DNA of 64,000 nt. Origin: Conchocele bisecta (taxonomy: Eukaryota > Mollusca > Bivalvia > Lucinida > Thyasiridae). The notes under the pieces are model-generated. The model saw only the letters and a program-made list of their open reading frames with translations, made no database searches and was not told the DNA's origin. The translations under genes were made by a program, and so were the position numbers. Positions 36,601 to 46,578 of the stretch are shown piece after piece (position 1 is the stretch's first letter; each line of letters begins with the position of its first letter). The DNA is taken from NCBI GenBank assembly GCA_029237695.1, contig CM055275.1:83880068-83944067 (forward strand), read 5' to 3'.

Positions 36601-37193
36601 TAAGCGCCTGACGTACCTTTGCGGGTATGGTGGTCAGTTGAATTCATGGAATATTTCGCGAACGGCATCATTGGAGGGGCAAATCAAAATGTTATGGCGG
36701 CTAGCCCCCCCCCCCCCAGACAAAGGTGCCGGGTACCCACTATAGTATGGCGACGTAGGGCATGGGCCCCGGTGTCCGGCGGCACCGTCGGCTAAGGGCC
36801 TGAAGTAACATTCCGGGTATGGTGGTCAGTTGAAGTCTCTAAAACTACCACGTGAGAGGCAAGTTAAAAGGGCGTGACCGCTAGCCCCCAGAGGAAGGTG
36901 CCGGGCAGCAACTGGTATAGGGCGGTAGGCAGAGGCCCCAGTGTACGACGGCACCGTCTGATAAGGTCCTGATGTAACTTTGAGGGTATGATGGCCGGTT
37001 GATGCCATAGCATATTTCACGAAATCTGAAATCGAGGTTCGGCCGGCACCGTCTGCTAAGGGCCTGAATGTAACCTTACGGGTATGGTGGTCAGTTGAAA
37101 GTTCATGGCAGTTTCTCGAAAACCACCACGGGAGGGGCAAGTGAAAAGTGCGCGACCGCTAGCCCCCAGAGGAAGGTGCCAGGCAACCGGTTC
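33650..37193 (+). repeat. Satellite array, ~184-bp monomer, ~18 copies
   Basis: The landmark GTGCCGGGTACCCACTAGTATGG, or its variant GCCGGGCAGCGACTGGTATAGG, recurs about every 180-190 bases from 33725 to 36910. The variant monomers are spaced about 550 bp apart (33725, 34270, 34820 and 35810, 36355, 36910), so the array is partly organised as trimers. The spacing breaks near 35130-35250. The array is GC-rich against AT-rich flanks and starts and ends abruptly. Open frames within it are not coding. Confidence 0.85.
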
Positions 37194-37454
37194 ATATATA
37201 CACAATGGTTCAGGGGAATATGTGTCACATTTGTCGTCCGCACCAAACAAATCAGACTGCATTACAACGTCAGTGATATGGTAATTGTCCCTTAGAAATG
37301 AAATTGAAAAACAAAATACCATTTTTGATCTGGCCAGCTCATCCCTCAACTCGCTAACATCAGCTGATTTTTATAATTGGTAGATAACTGTAATATATAT
37401 GTTTATATGTAGGCTTAATCAATACCACTGTGCGGAAGTCATTGGCAATATAAC

Positions 37455-37992
37455 TCACAGGTTAATGTCGGGATACAGGGATGTTGGTACTAGTATGTTA
37501 TCACCAGCATGAATTAAATTAAAAGTCGACTCATTTGAACATTTAAGTGCAAACGTACGTCCGTAGCTGAACACAGTTTGACTGACAACAAAGATACCAT
37601 GGCACTCACACGTGTTGCAAGAAAGTTCACAATCAGGCTGTATATCCGACAAATCCTGAGCATCAAATGATGCCCACTTTACCAATGTAACAATGTGTAT
37701 CGCAGGATTGTTTCTTTCCACATGAATCACACACCGAACTCTCTGTAATTCCAATCCCAAAATATTTAGTAAGAACAAATGGAATAAATTTGAACTGAAA
37801 CTGACCAAACAAATGTTTCAAGCCGTGTGTAATTGTTGAGAAATTTTCAAAACAATTAATGATCTCCAGCAAGACATACAGCTTATCTAACCTGTTAAAA
37901 TCGTCAGGCGCATTGTCAGTAAACGAAAGGTTTGCATGTGTCTGACATAGCATAGCTCTACCAACTCCTTTAGATAATTGTGTTGCAAACAA
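37455..37992 (-). pseudogene. Cys-rich C-terminal region of the transposase-USP gene
   Basis: Two overlapping minus-strand frames read RLDKLYVLLEIINCFENFST, VCDSCGKKQSC, then CELSCNTCECHGIFVV and end at a stop at 37455. The CxxCG and CxxC pairs resemble the zinc-ribbon part of ubiquitin-specific proteases, so this may be a second, divergent C19-like region. Without a His box or Cys box I cannot confirm this. A frameshift near 37800 separates the halves. Confidence 0.4.
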
Positions 37993-38019
37993 GAAGCATT
38001 TTCATCTTTGTAGTTATTT

Positions 38020-38860
38020 TTAAATGCCGGTTTGGTATATACAATTATATATGCATCGTTATATGCGTCGATAAACGTGTTGGATGTAAACAATCTCGTA
38101 TCAGTACATTCAACAACATTATTCATATTCAACAATGTAGTATAGTGACCAGACTTTGGACCAGCACCATGGTGACGGACAACCGAATGTTTGATTTGGC
38201 TACAGTGATATTGGTATCGATACTCACAGATTGGGTGTGCTTTGTAAGTATGTGATTATCGGTGTATGAATATCTCTTGAGAAGCAATACAACCTCATTT
38301 GCACTGTTTGAAATATCAGTTGTTGTAACACACCCACCTGCTTTAGTACAATTACCACATACAACATATGGCACACTAACAGTTTCGCCATGAATTTCTA
38401 GAAGATCCACAACAGAGAGACGACCGGGACGCTCAGATCCAGTAGGCATTGAAATATCCAAATCAAGCAGCTTCACACTTCCACTACCAAGACTTACATA
38501 ACCGCACATGTTGCAAGTGGTTTTTCGAGTTTCCTCGAAGCGAGTACCACTGTAATCCATACAGTTAGCAATAATTGTACTGTAAAACGCATGTGCATCA
38601 TGCTGCATATCACATGTAAATCCTTTTGTTTCCGTCATGTGTAATGCAGATTGTAGTAGCGTAGTATGCGCTCCACCTGTAACCGAATCAAGACATACAT
38701 CAAGAATAGCTCTGTATGGTTCAAGGGTGCCTAGATAGCCTGCCTATTTTCTAAAACATTGGTCAAATTTGTTGTTCGTTCTACAGAACGCCTGAAGAAC
38801 AGAATTAAACCAACAGTTGTTGGAAATATTACTCCAGCCGGTTATATTTTTCATTGAAAA
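38020..38860 (-). pseudogene. C19 ubiquitin-specific protease (USP) domain, frameshifted
   Basis: In order on the minus strand there are three landmarks. The Cys box is GWSNISNNCWFNSVLQAF, with the catalytic cysteine codon at 38815-38813. The QHDAHAFYSTI box follows near 38605. The His box is GHYTTLLN, with the histidine codon at 38147-38145, followed by YIIVYTK. A finger-like CNMCG...CGNC pair lies between. These are the hallmarks of USP enzymes that cleave ubiquitin from proteins. A stop after the Cys box and a one-base shift before the His box break the frame. The domain follows transposase-like sequence on the same strand through a low-complexity linker, which suggests one fused polypeptide. 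Confidence 0.75.
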
Positions 38861-39579
38861 CCAAATATGTCCAATGCTCTCTGATAATCGTTTACTTTCA
38901 CGCATTATATTTAAGTATGAAGTTTGTTTTGCATCTTCAATTACAATTTCTTTAGATACATCAGTAGATGTTGTTTCATGTTCATTTTTCAAGATTGAAT
39001 CATTTGACAATTCTTTATCAGCATCTTCAATGATATTAGGTTTGCTAACGGCTGTATAAATGACTAACGTGAAGGAAGTAGATGGCGGTTTGTTATAACT
39101 TCCAACTGATGCTTCAGATAAATTGTTGATTAAGTTTTTCTTTTTCCAAGATTCAGACAAACTTGAACATGCTTTTGATTCTGCTTTTCTCTTCCTTTTG
39201 TTGGAAATATTACTCAAGCCGGTTATATTTTTCATTGAAAACAAAACATGTCCACTGCTCTCTGATAATCATTTACTTTCACGTATTATATTTAAGTATG
39301 AAGTTTGTTTTGCATCTTCAATTACAATTTCTTTAGATACATCAGTAGATGTTGTTTCATGTTCATTTTTCAAGATGGTATCATTTGGCCATTCTTTATC
39401 TTCATCTTCAATGACATTAGGTTTTCTAACTATTGTAGAAGGGACTAATGTGAAGGAAGTAGCTGGCGGTTTTTGATAAGTCCCAACTTTTGCTTCAGAT
39501 AAATTGCCGATTAGCTTGTTCTTTTTTCAAGATTGAGACAGACTTTAACATGCTTTTGATTCTGCTTTGCTCTTCCTTT
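38820..39579 (-). repeat. Tandem duplication (2 x ~380 bp) in the transposase-USP linker
   Basis: Units 38820-39199 and 39200-39579 are close copies, both carrying TTGAAGATGCAAAACAAACT-type linker sequence on the minus strand. The upstream-coding unit runs into the KRKRKAESK repeat instead of completing the Cys box, giving ITGLSNISNKRKRK. The downstream unit reads into ITGWSNISNNCWF. The duplication thus lengthened the linker and left one complete Cys box. Confidence 0.8.
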
Positions 39580-39904
39580 TCGTTAATAATTTGATTTACC
39601 TCTTTTCCCGCCGGTAAGTGATCAATATTTCCATTTAAGATTGCAAAGTACTTTTCTACGTCTTGTGTTACTTCCTTGCTTAGTAAAATATATGCAAGGG
39701 CCTGTATAATAAGTGTGGCCTCAACGAATGTATCGGCATGCAATAAAACACTAAAACAATACATACCATATTTAACATTGCTGTGATAATGTTGCAGACA
39801 AATTTTCTTACAATACTTCATAACATGTGACAAACAGACATGTGGGTTTGTACGTTTTAAATCAGTATCCGTAGCTTTTCCAATAATAATTCGCCAAGCT
39901 CGTT
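39495..39904 (-). pseudogene. Transposase-like gene, exon after an 80-bp intron
   Basis: The exon starts after a TTTTCAG acceptor at 39905-39907 and joins in frame to the preceding exon ending CCAG at 39985. It encodes RAWRIIIGKATDTDLK, PHVCLSHVMKYCKK and a helical stretch to EVTQDVEKYF. This resembles the post-catalytic part of NOF-like transposases with PHVCxSH. The frame ends at 39495 at the junction with the duplicated linker. Confidence 0.5.
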
Positions 39905-39984
39905 CTGAAAAGTATATATAAGTCTCATTATTGAATTATTTTTACAGCTGCAATAATATATACAAGTGCTCTATCACTAATTAC
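39905..39984 (-). other. Intron (80 bp, GT-AG)
   Basis: Minus-strand GTAATTAG donor and TTTTCAG acceptor. Removing it joins CTFAP to ERAWRII in one frame, which is the main reason for believing it. Confidence 0.55.
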
Positions 39985-40292
39985 CTGGTGCAAATGTACA
40001 GTTAGTTTCTGTGTCCGAAACAGCCTTTGCTCGTGATGTCTGAAAGTAGACAACCAGAAACTGGAAAGTAATTTACTGATCGGCATACAGTAAGCATGCC
40101 AGCCAAAGGGATCACGGGTTGGTTAGGTAGAGGGTTTCTACAGACAAGTTCATAGAAAAGTACCTCTTGACCATCGTGTTTCTTCATAACTGACCCATAA
40201 GCATCCCAGAATATGCTATCTCGTTTGGATATATCGTGGTATAAACGAATACCAACCTCAGTCCAATACCTTAGACAGAGTGGCTTCATCAT
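39985..40292 (-). pseudogene. Transposase core, NOF/MULE-like (first catalytic Asp region)
   Basis: The minus-strand frame reads WTEVGIRLYHDISKRDSIFWD, then AYGSVMKKHDGQEVLFYELV and RNPLPNQPVIPLAGML. The aspartate in FWDAYGS, followed by a beta-strand-rich stretch and PLAGM, fits the first catalytic position of an RNase H-fold DDE transposase. I base the NOF/MULE suggestion on the overall arrangement with the upstream Cys-rich domain. A one-base shift follows the PLAGML motif. Confidence 0.55.
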
Positions 40293-40742
40293 AATACATT
40301 GAATGAAGCCAGGAATCTTTCGGTTTTCGGTATCAATTTCAAATTATTTTGACATTTCCAAAAGACTTGATCACATATCGCTGCTCCGGCGGAAAACTTC
40401 CCTACCTTCACTGCCAATTTTCTGTAGGACACTGAGACTTATTTATCACAATTACCTGCAAAAATTATGGAGCTGGGTAGCTGGCATTCTTGTAGAGGCG
40501 CCAAAGGGGGAGCAGATCGATAGAGCAGTGTAATATAAATAAAATTACACGATGGATGTCTTACTCCATATTTAGTTTGTTTTCGTTTAATAAAAAAACG
40601 AAATGTTCATTTACGCCTTTATATTAAGACTGACGGTAGAAAATCTAATCTAGGATTATTTTTCTTCCCGAAAAAACGCAAAGATCAAAAGAAGAGATAT
40701 GTTTATGCGGCCAAATAAATTATCTGCGGTATGACAAATACG
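40293..40742. other. Disrupted interval inside the transposase gene
   Basis: No frame continues the transposase across this stretch, so the region between the Cys-rich domain and the catalytic core appears lost or replaced. Confidence 0.4.
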
Positions 40743-41450
40743 TTATTGTGATTCTACACAGGCTATATGGTGTAATATTGCCCATCTAAAGGTATGTTCA
40801 CCCGAGGCGATACATACCTCCAGACGGGCAATATTACACCATATAGCCTGTGTAGAATCACAATAACTTAAAATATGGCTTTGGACCAGTCGCAAGTGTG
40901 TCTTGCAGTTTCTTGTAAACAACACACTTATTGGGCGTGCATGTTCCTTTGTTATTGCATGTTTCACATTTCCTTGGTATGTTACATGTACATATTCACA
41001 ATCATGCATTGTTAGAGAGAACTTGACCATACAACTTTTAAATTTGCAATAACCTTTGCAAGAAAACAATGGGACAGTTGTTGAAACCGTGGATGTTATA
41101 ACCTTTGAAATCCTGTGGCGTTGAAACATTAGCACACAATAAGGATTGAGACCGTCTAGAAAAAAGTGTTGCCACGATCCTCTAGGCAAGCATCTAGCTC
41201 CACTGGGTAGATTATTAAATAAGCATTTGATGGAATCCCAGGAACTATTACACATTTTGAAATGAGCTGTTGATGGTATGTTCATTGTAAACAAATTGTC
41301 ATTTATTTCATTATTCAAAGATATTTCCATAGTTTCTTTGCTAATAGAAAACACTTCAAAAACATTATCTTTCATCTCCACGATAACGTCTGCAGACATT
41401 GATTCGAGTGTATGAGAATTAAATTGTGATTCGACATGATCTTCATTCAT
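40743..41450 (-). pseudogene. Cys-rich DNA-binding-like domain of the NOF/MULE-like transposase
   Basis: The 235-residue open frame contains WDSIKCLFNNLPSGARCLPR, then GSWQHFFLDGLNPYC and FSCKGYCKFKSCMVKF, a CxxxCxxxxC cluster. It ends with a helical stretch. The arrangement resembles the N-terminal part of large NOF-like transposase proteins in invertebrates. The last ~40 codons are formed by a near-perfect palindrome (40744-40866), so the natural C-terminal continuation has been replaced. It follows a PHD-like segment on the same strand with four bases of overlap. Confidence 0.5.
40744..40866. repeat. Near-perfect palindrome inserted in the transposase gene
   Basis: ATTGTGATTCTACACAGGCT at the left is matched by its complement at the right. 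Arms of about 50 bases surround a ~20-base centre. It resembles a small fold-back insertion or an inverted duplication of the preceding coding bases. Confidence 0.8.
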
Positions 41451-42075
41451 GTCAGGTGATTAATTACCAATTCTTGCTGTCGCCTGTTCATCTCCATTTC
41501 ATGTTTTGAGTCCGTAAATAAATCAACAACTACAGAATTTATGCAAATCAGAAAACATAGCTTACATTCTTTGCAATTACCAATATCACAAAGAAAGGTA
41601 ATACTTTCTGGTTGTGTTGTTGCAATATCTTCTTCCAGAATTTTAATGCACGGGATATGGTACCATTTAATCATAGTTGGTTCATGTTGAGAATAAGGTT
41701 TCTTGCAAAGACAGTATAAATATTTTTCATCGTGCACTGTCACCCAGTTTGCCGAGAATCGCTTTTGTTTTCTTTCTTTTCTCAGACTAATAGAATGGGA
41801 AAGACTAGGTGGTTCAAACATTTATGTTACTTTAATATGCGATATTTGCTTATAAATATCTTTACATATTTTGTTCTTGTTTCTTGTTATAAATTTACTT
41901 AGTGATTTCTTTGTATTTTGGAAAATTTCCTTCAAGGACCGGTGTTTATTCATTGTGTGCAGTTTGCTCAAATTGCACACCCAGTTTTTGAATAACTCCC
42001 GTGATGTTCGAAACTCCCCATACTCGCTTTCCAAGTCCTCTCGCCCTTCTTGTTGAGCATGCAGATTGCTAATAA
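41447..42075 (-). pseudogene. PHD-like finger region of the same gene
   Basis: After a pyrimidine-rich TTATTAG acceptor (about 42076) the frame reads LHAQQEGREDLESEYG, ELFKNWVCNLSKLHTMNK and a lysine-rich stretch. One in-frame TAA precedes a methionine at 41821. The following 124 residues contain YLYCLCKKPY, MIKWYHIPCIKI and ITFLCDIGNC. The spacing of Cys/His (CLC...WYHIPC...C) resembles a PHD finger, a histone-tail reader. Phase with the upstream exon is uncertain, so either the splice site or the frame is damaged. Confidence 0.5.
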
Positions 42076-42300
42076 AATAAAAAGAAACATATCTGCCATT
42101 ATATATATATGTGTGTGTCTTAAACAAAAGGCCCAAATTGGCATGTAACGATGAACTCAGAAGCACAGATAAATACATATTCAATTTAAACAAGTTGATA
42201 ATTGAAACGTGTTGAGTTTCATTGATAACAGTACAGTTCTCATGACATACAATGACCATCTGCTTTTTAAGCGTAGGAAAGGAATACATATTTAAATAAA

Positions 42301-43113
42301 ATTATAATATCTATACATCATGTGAGCAGCGGCTCAATGATACCCCTGTGTAATAACTTTTCATAAAAGTGTTATGTTTTTGTGTTACGGACAGAAAATG
42401 TGTATATAAAATATGTTAAGGTATGCAAAATAAAAATGGCATTTACATTGAATTTTTGCACAGTAAATTATTCAAAATTAAATACATTATACTACAATTT
42501 AAAAACATAATCAATTCAGATATGTATTTTTAGCAACAATTTATTTGTATATAAATACATTGGGATCGTAGAATGTTCATTGTGTTTTTCTGTTGTACAG
42601 AATTAAGTCATCACCATGGAATAATTACATTATGTCATCTGTATTGAAATTGCACAGATAAGCTCATATGGAGCCAATGTCGTGATATGAATAAGAACAA
42701 CTGCCACATGTTGTACATTTACATAACTCAAATAGATAAGTTATCTTATTGTGGATAGCTCTACAAAATGACCCAAGGGTGTGTAACATGAAAGACGCAT
42801 ATCATTTGTGTTTGTTTAAAGAGGCTGTATTTACTAAACTTGCTTTATTTACTAAACTTTATGTCTACAGCATAGCTCCAATATCAAGTTGAAATGTTCA
42901 TGAACATTAACACATTAACCCATATATGTACAGTACGATCATTGTTCACCCTATGATATTAATGTTGACTTGCATGAATAGCAATTGCAACACTTTAAGT
43001 TCTAGACACTATGCTATTCATTATACAGCATTATATAATCAAAACAGATCAGCAGCAGTAACAGAAACATTATACTTATTTAATACATATACTAGATATT
43101 CATTTCTTATTAC
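42301..43113 (-). other. Intron-like AT-rich stretch
   Basis: No coding features. It lies between the 2A-like exon's donor (CAG|GTAATA at 43113) and the PHD-like exon. Confidence 0.4.
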
Positions 43114-43190
43114 CTGTTTCGATAAAGGTCCGGGATTTTCTTCAACATCCCCAGATTGTAGTACATGTAGTAATTGTGACAAATCAGGAC
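43114..43190 (-). CDS. Exon encoding a 2A-like ribosome-skipping motif
   Basis: The 77-base segment follows TTTTATACAG and precedes CAG|GTAATA, so both splice signals are canonical. In the phase inherited from the upstream exon it reads QLLHVLQSGDVEENPGPLSK. The D-V-E-x-N-P-G-P signature with an upstream leucine-rich helix and GD is the hallmark of 2A-like peptides, which make the ribosome skip a peptide bond before the last proline. Such motifs are known in some viruses and in non-LTR retrotransposons and a few animal genes. Here it would separate a short basic N-terminal leader from the downstream transposase-like protein, or act as a leader. The link to the 42075 exon is inferred. Confidence 0.65.
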
Positions 43191-43715
43191 CTGTATAAAA
43201 TAAATCACAATATAGTATAAAACTATTGTTATATATTACAAGCGTTAATTACATTTACTTTTTCTGAGCAACAACATTAAAATACCTTTGCAAACAAGAT
43301 ACATTTAGAGATACATAAAACTATATATATCGATACATAGTAGATAATAGCAACAACAATTCACTTCAATGACAAAACAAAGATACTTAAATCTACATTC
43401 ATGAGATCTGCGTAACCTACTTCAAGCAGTCAAAACTGCTAAATATGATCAACATTGCTAGCATTTGGCATTCAGGAGCATGATGTGCTTCGTCTGGAGA
43501 GCGTTGTCTGTGAGTATCACATGTTAACGATGGTACATGTCCAATACCAAAGCATTTAAAAACATGCATAAAATTTTAATTATTTATTATGTTAAAATGG
43601 TTCAGGCAGCAACAACGGTAATATGTTTCAGGGATATATGTTAGCTGTAACAGTGCAGCAACTTAAAATTGTAAAAAAGAAACAATGTCAGTCATAACTG
43701 AATGATCACACTAAC

Positions 43716-43817
43716 CGTCCATTTGTTGTTGTTTCATTTTCCGTTGTCTCTGTTTCTTTACATTTCGTAGACTTGTACTATTCTCTCCAATATTATCCAG
43801 GTACATCACCCTTTTGT
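43716..43817 (-). CDS. Putative 5' exon, basic leader before the 2A-like exon
   Basis: The exon follows a TTTACAG acceptor (43818-43820) and ends G|GTTAGT at 43716. It encodes MYLDNIGENSTSLRNVKK followed by a Gln/Lys/Arg-rich tail. Its last base plus the first two of 43190 form a glycine codon, so the frame runs straight into the 2A-like exon. A methionine codon at 43806-43804 could be the start, unless an earlier exon exists. Confidence 0.45.
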
Positions 43818-43820
43818 CTG

Positions 43821-44614
43821 TAAATATAAAAATAAAAGTATACAAAAATCGTATAAAAGTTAGCAAATATCTGAAATATGTTTCCGCAATATGACGATTC
43901 TCTACAAGGTATTTGATGGTTTTACACCTTTTCTGTATTAATGAAGAATGTTTTATTCGCGAATGAGTAACATACCAGCTTTCTGACATGTAATCAATTA
44001 CACTTCCTGCTGGATATGAGGCCTAATGATCGCACCATAACTTAGGTTGTATTGTAATTGAACTTAATCATTCTAACGTACATATGACATATACAGTCCT
44101 TCACTGCCTTATTAAGCCCTCCGTTCAGTTACAAGACTGAACTTCATGAGAATTGAATTCATTTCTGCCATATAAGTATTTACAATAATACGTATTAATG
44201 TATGTATAACAGTTATTTTCACTGGTACATGTCCACATAATGAAAGCAAGATATACACTTGCATGGGACTCGCATGCAAACTGTTATAAATATGTCAATA
44301 ATTACCTTAAAACAAGATCTGCATCTATATTCAAAAAGGAATTAAACATAAGTCACAGTTTTTACATCATCTTCACGGATGAAAAGCTGTGTAATTCAAA
44401 TACAGAGTGGCCTGTGGTTCTCTTACCAGGCGAATTGCAATTCCTGGAGCGCAGGATTGCAATTCGCGTTCCCATTAATTGCAATTGGACCGCAATCGGA
44501 CTGCAATCATGTGACTGCGGTCCAAAGAGTTGTTTGCGGAATTGCAATACTTATAGCGCAGTTAGCGCTGCGCTCCGCTTTTAATTGCAGTTTACGCTCC
44601 TTTTTTTTCTTTTT
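43821..44614. other. No gene; ATTGCAATT-rich segment
   Basis: The stretch 44430-44560 repeats ATTGCAATT/GCAATCGGACTGCAATC motifs, a local simple repeat. No other feature is supported. Confidence 0.35.
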
Positions 44615-44618
44615 TTAA

Positions 44619-45233
44619 AGGTACATACCCACGCAGTAGGCACAAAATGTTCTTTATATGAATTAAATAAGTGTATAATTATGTCACTATTCCACCAGTT
44701 CTAACAGTCTATTTTGATAATGTGGGGGACGACGACTTTCACATCACGGCTTGCGGTGCGCATGCGCAGTATACTACGCGCGCCAGTAGGCTTCCCAATA
44801 TGTAAACAAGAATATCAACATGTCGAAACGTCCAGGACGGAAATTGTATGAAATTGTATGAAACGGCGTCGGCCAAAAAAAAGGCGAAATGTCTGAGGGA
44901 CAGGCAGTACAGAGAGAGAGAGAGAGTGGCTAATATTGGCGACCAGATCACCAAATGGAAAGAGTTACGTGGAGATTTACATTTCGACTCGAACAGAGAT
45001 ATTTCTTCTCAACTTCCGATACTTCACTGCGCATGTCAAATATGTGATATGATTGACCGTGTCACGTGACGCGTGTTGGTAAAAATAGCACGAGGTCGGA
45101 AAATACCCTTTCTGGTCGCGACATATAAAATGCGATTTAACACCAATTAACACGCGCCGTAATTAAAAATAACGTGTTAGTGGGTAGACAAATGGCTCAT
45201 ATACAGTGTAACCTGCTGCGTGGGCATGTACCT
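44619..45233. mobile_element. piggyBac-like element with non-MITE interior
   Basis: TTAA (44615-44618) and the left terminus AGGTACATACCCACGCAGTA are followed by the usual GGAATTAAATAAG-type segment. The right terminus (GCGTGGGCATGTACCT, 45218-45233) is followed by ATAA. The interior is not the usual family sequence but holds the basic coding segment at 44819-45069. It could be a larger relative of the MITE or a MITE with an inserted or captured exon. Confidence 0.45.
44819..45069 (+). pseudogene. Exon-like basic segment with GDQ..W motif, broken by a 10-bp duplication
   Basis: From the ATG at 44819 the frame starts MSKRPGRKLYE and stops after IV. The ten bases ATTGTATGAA are exactly duplicated at this point. 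The next frame continues TASAKKKAKCLRDRQYRERE and VANIGDQITKWKELRGDLHF. The basic, bZIP-like stretch followed by GDQxxxW resembles a first exon found repeatedly in bivalve genomes, of unknown function. No intron boundary could be fixed. Confidence 0.45.
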
Positions 45234-46026
45234 ATAAACTGCGAAAGAATGACCGCTTTACGCTGCGCTCTGCGGTCAAACCAGCGGACCGCTCTGCTTG
45301 ACCAATGCGGCAATAAAATCGAAATAGTTGACAAACGTATCCGTGTTCCAATCCAATATTTTATCCCATCTATTTCATTCAAAGTGACTAGAAAGTCAGC
45401 GGTATTGTTGATCTGTTTCTTTGGTGCGCAAATATAAATCGGCGGGTTATTGCGAGACAAACAGTGAAACATTGACCTTGACAATTTCTTGGACAAGACA
45501 AAATGTCGTCACTGCCGTTTCGAATATCAAGAACACATTAATAGACACCACCATACTCACAATATATTTATTTTCATATACAATCAAGATTATAATGTGT
45601 GGTCTACGGTATAATATTGCAAAACTAAGCATCAATTTTGCGTTTTGTTTACTTTTCGTCGGTATCAAATTACGTTTTCCTATTCTTTTAACAGTATTTA
45701 GACGCGATCCTATAGTCGACATGACAATTTCTGAGATCAACACAACTTTTCATAATGTCTTTCAATTTCAAGCTGAAAGGAGACTGTGAATTGCATATTA
45801 ACCATAATAACATGGTGAACATATTGATAATAATTTTAAAAGAAAAGCATTTTAATTTTCGAGACCTGATCATAAAAAGAAAATAAACAAATTATTTTGG
45901 AATTAGATTTCTATTACTGCTAACGTTCTGTTCTGGCTGTTGATTTCTATTGGCCCAAATCAAATTTTGTGAAGATAATATTTATTCCGGTGATAGCCAT
46001 TTCTTTAAAATAAAACGGTTTACTTG
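45234..46026. other. No gene seen
   Basis: Several overlapping open frames on both strands lack motifs. Confidence 0.35.
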
Positions 46027-46051
46027 TGTCACAGAGTGAGAAAGATAAAAA

Positions 46052-46126
46052 ACGGCCCGGAATCGAACCAGGGACCCCATGTTTACCGTACCATGCCCAT
46101 GGCTCTACCGAGCAAGCTAACAAGGC
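46052..46126 (-). promoter_or_regulatory. tRNA-like domain with perfect Pol III B box in the LTR
   Basis: On the minus strand TAGCTTGCTCGG (46119-46108) resembles an A box and GGTTCGATTCC (46069-46059) is an exact B box. The distance between them fits a tRNA-type promoter. The anticodon region is expanded and the acceptor arms do not pair, so it is not a tRNA gene. Confidence 0.6.
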
Positions 46127-46289
46127 ACAGAGATCATACACACTTCATCCCCATAGTCAGTTGTGACATTCTTCTCCGCCAAATTGAAATTCGTCCTCGA
46201 ATTCCATGTTTAATTTTTGTCTTTGAATTCCATATGTTTGGGTACAATTTTGGGAGTATTTATCAGTCGCGGTCCTTCGTTGGGCAACA

Positions 46290-46578
46290 TAATACTCAAT
46301 TATCGTCCGTACCCAGAGTTATGGTGCTCCATAGGTTTTTCCTGCAGAGTACCGAATCGGATCTCATTCACGCTTTAGCTGTTATTTGTGACATATTTGT
46401 CTGTACTTATTACATAGAAATGAATAAGTATAATACTGATATTTCTTTCAATTGAAAAATACAGAAAATATGTCGCAAATAACAGTTGAAGTGCAAATCA
46501 GATGTGATTTGGTATTTTGCAGGGGAAACCTACGGAGAGCACCATAACTCTAGGTACGGACAATGCGGGAGTATTCTG
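46290..46578. repeat. Long inverted repeat within TRIM copy B
   Basis: Arms of about 115 bases (46290-46400 and 46455-46578) share CGTCCGTACC.AGAGTTATGG and GCTGTTATTTG.GACATATTT in inverted orientation around a ~55-base loop. It may be a nested palindromic MITE or part of the element. Confidence 0.7.

Noticed and set aside
34193..37349. Protein-coding frames in the satellite array
   Set aside because: They follow the satellite periodicity, lack motifs and shift between monomers.
38817..39476. Plus-strand frames opposite the transposase-USP linker
   Set aside because: They are near-duplicates created by the tandem duplication and are antisense to recognisable USP coding sequence.
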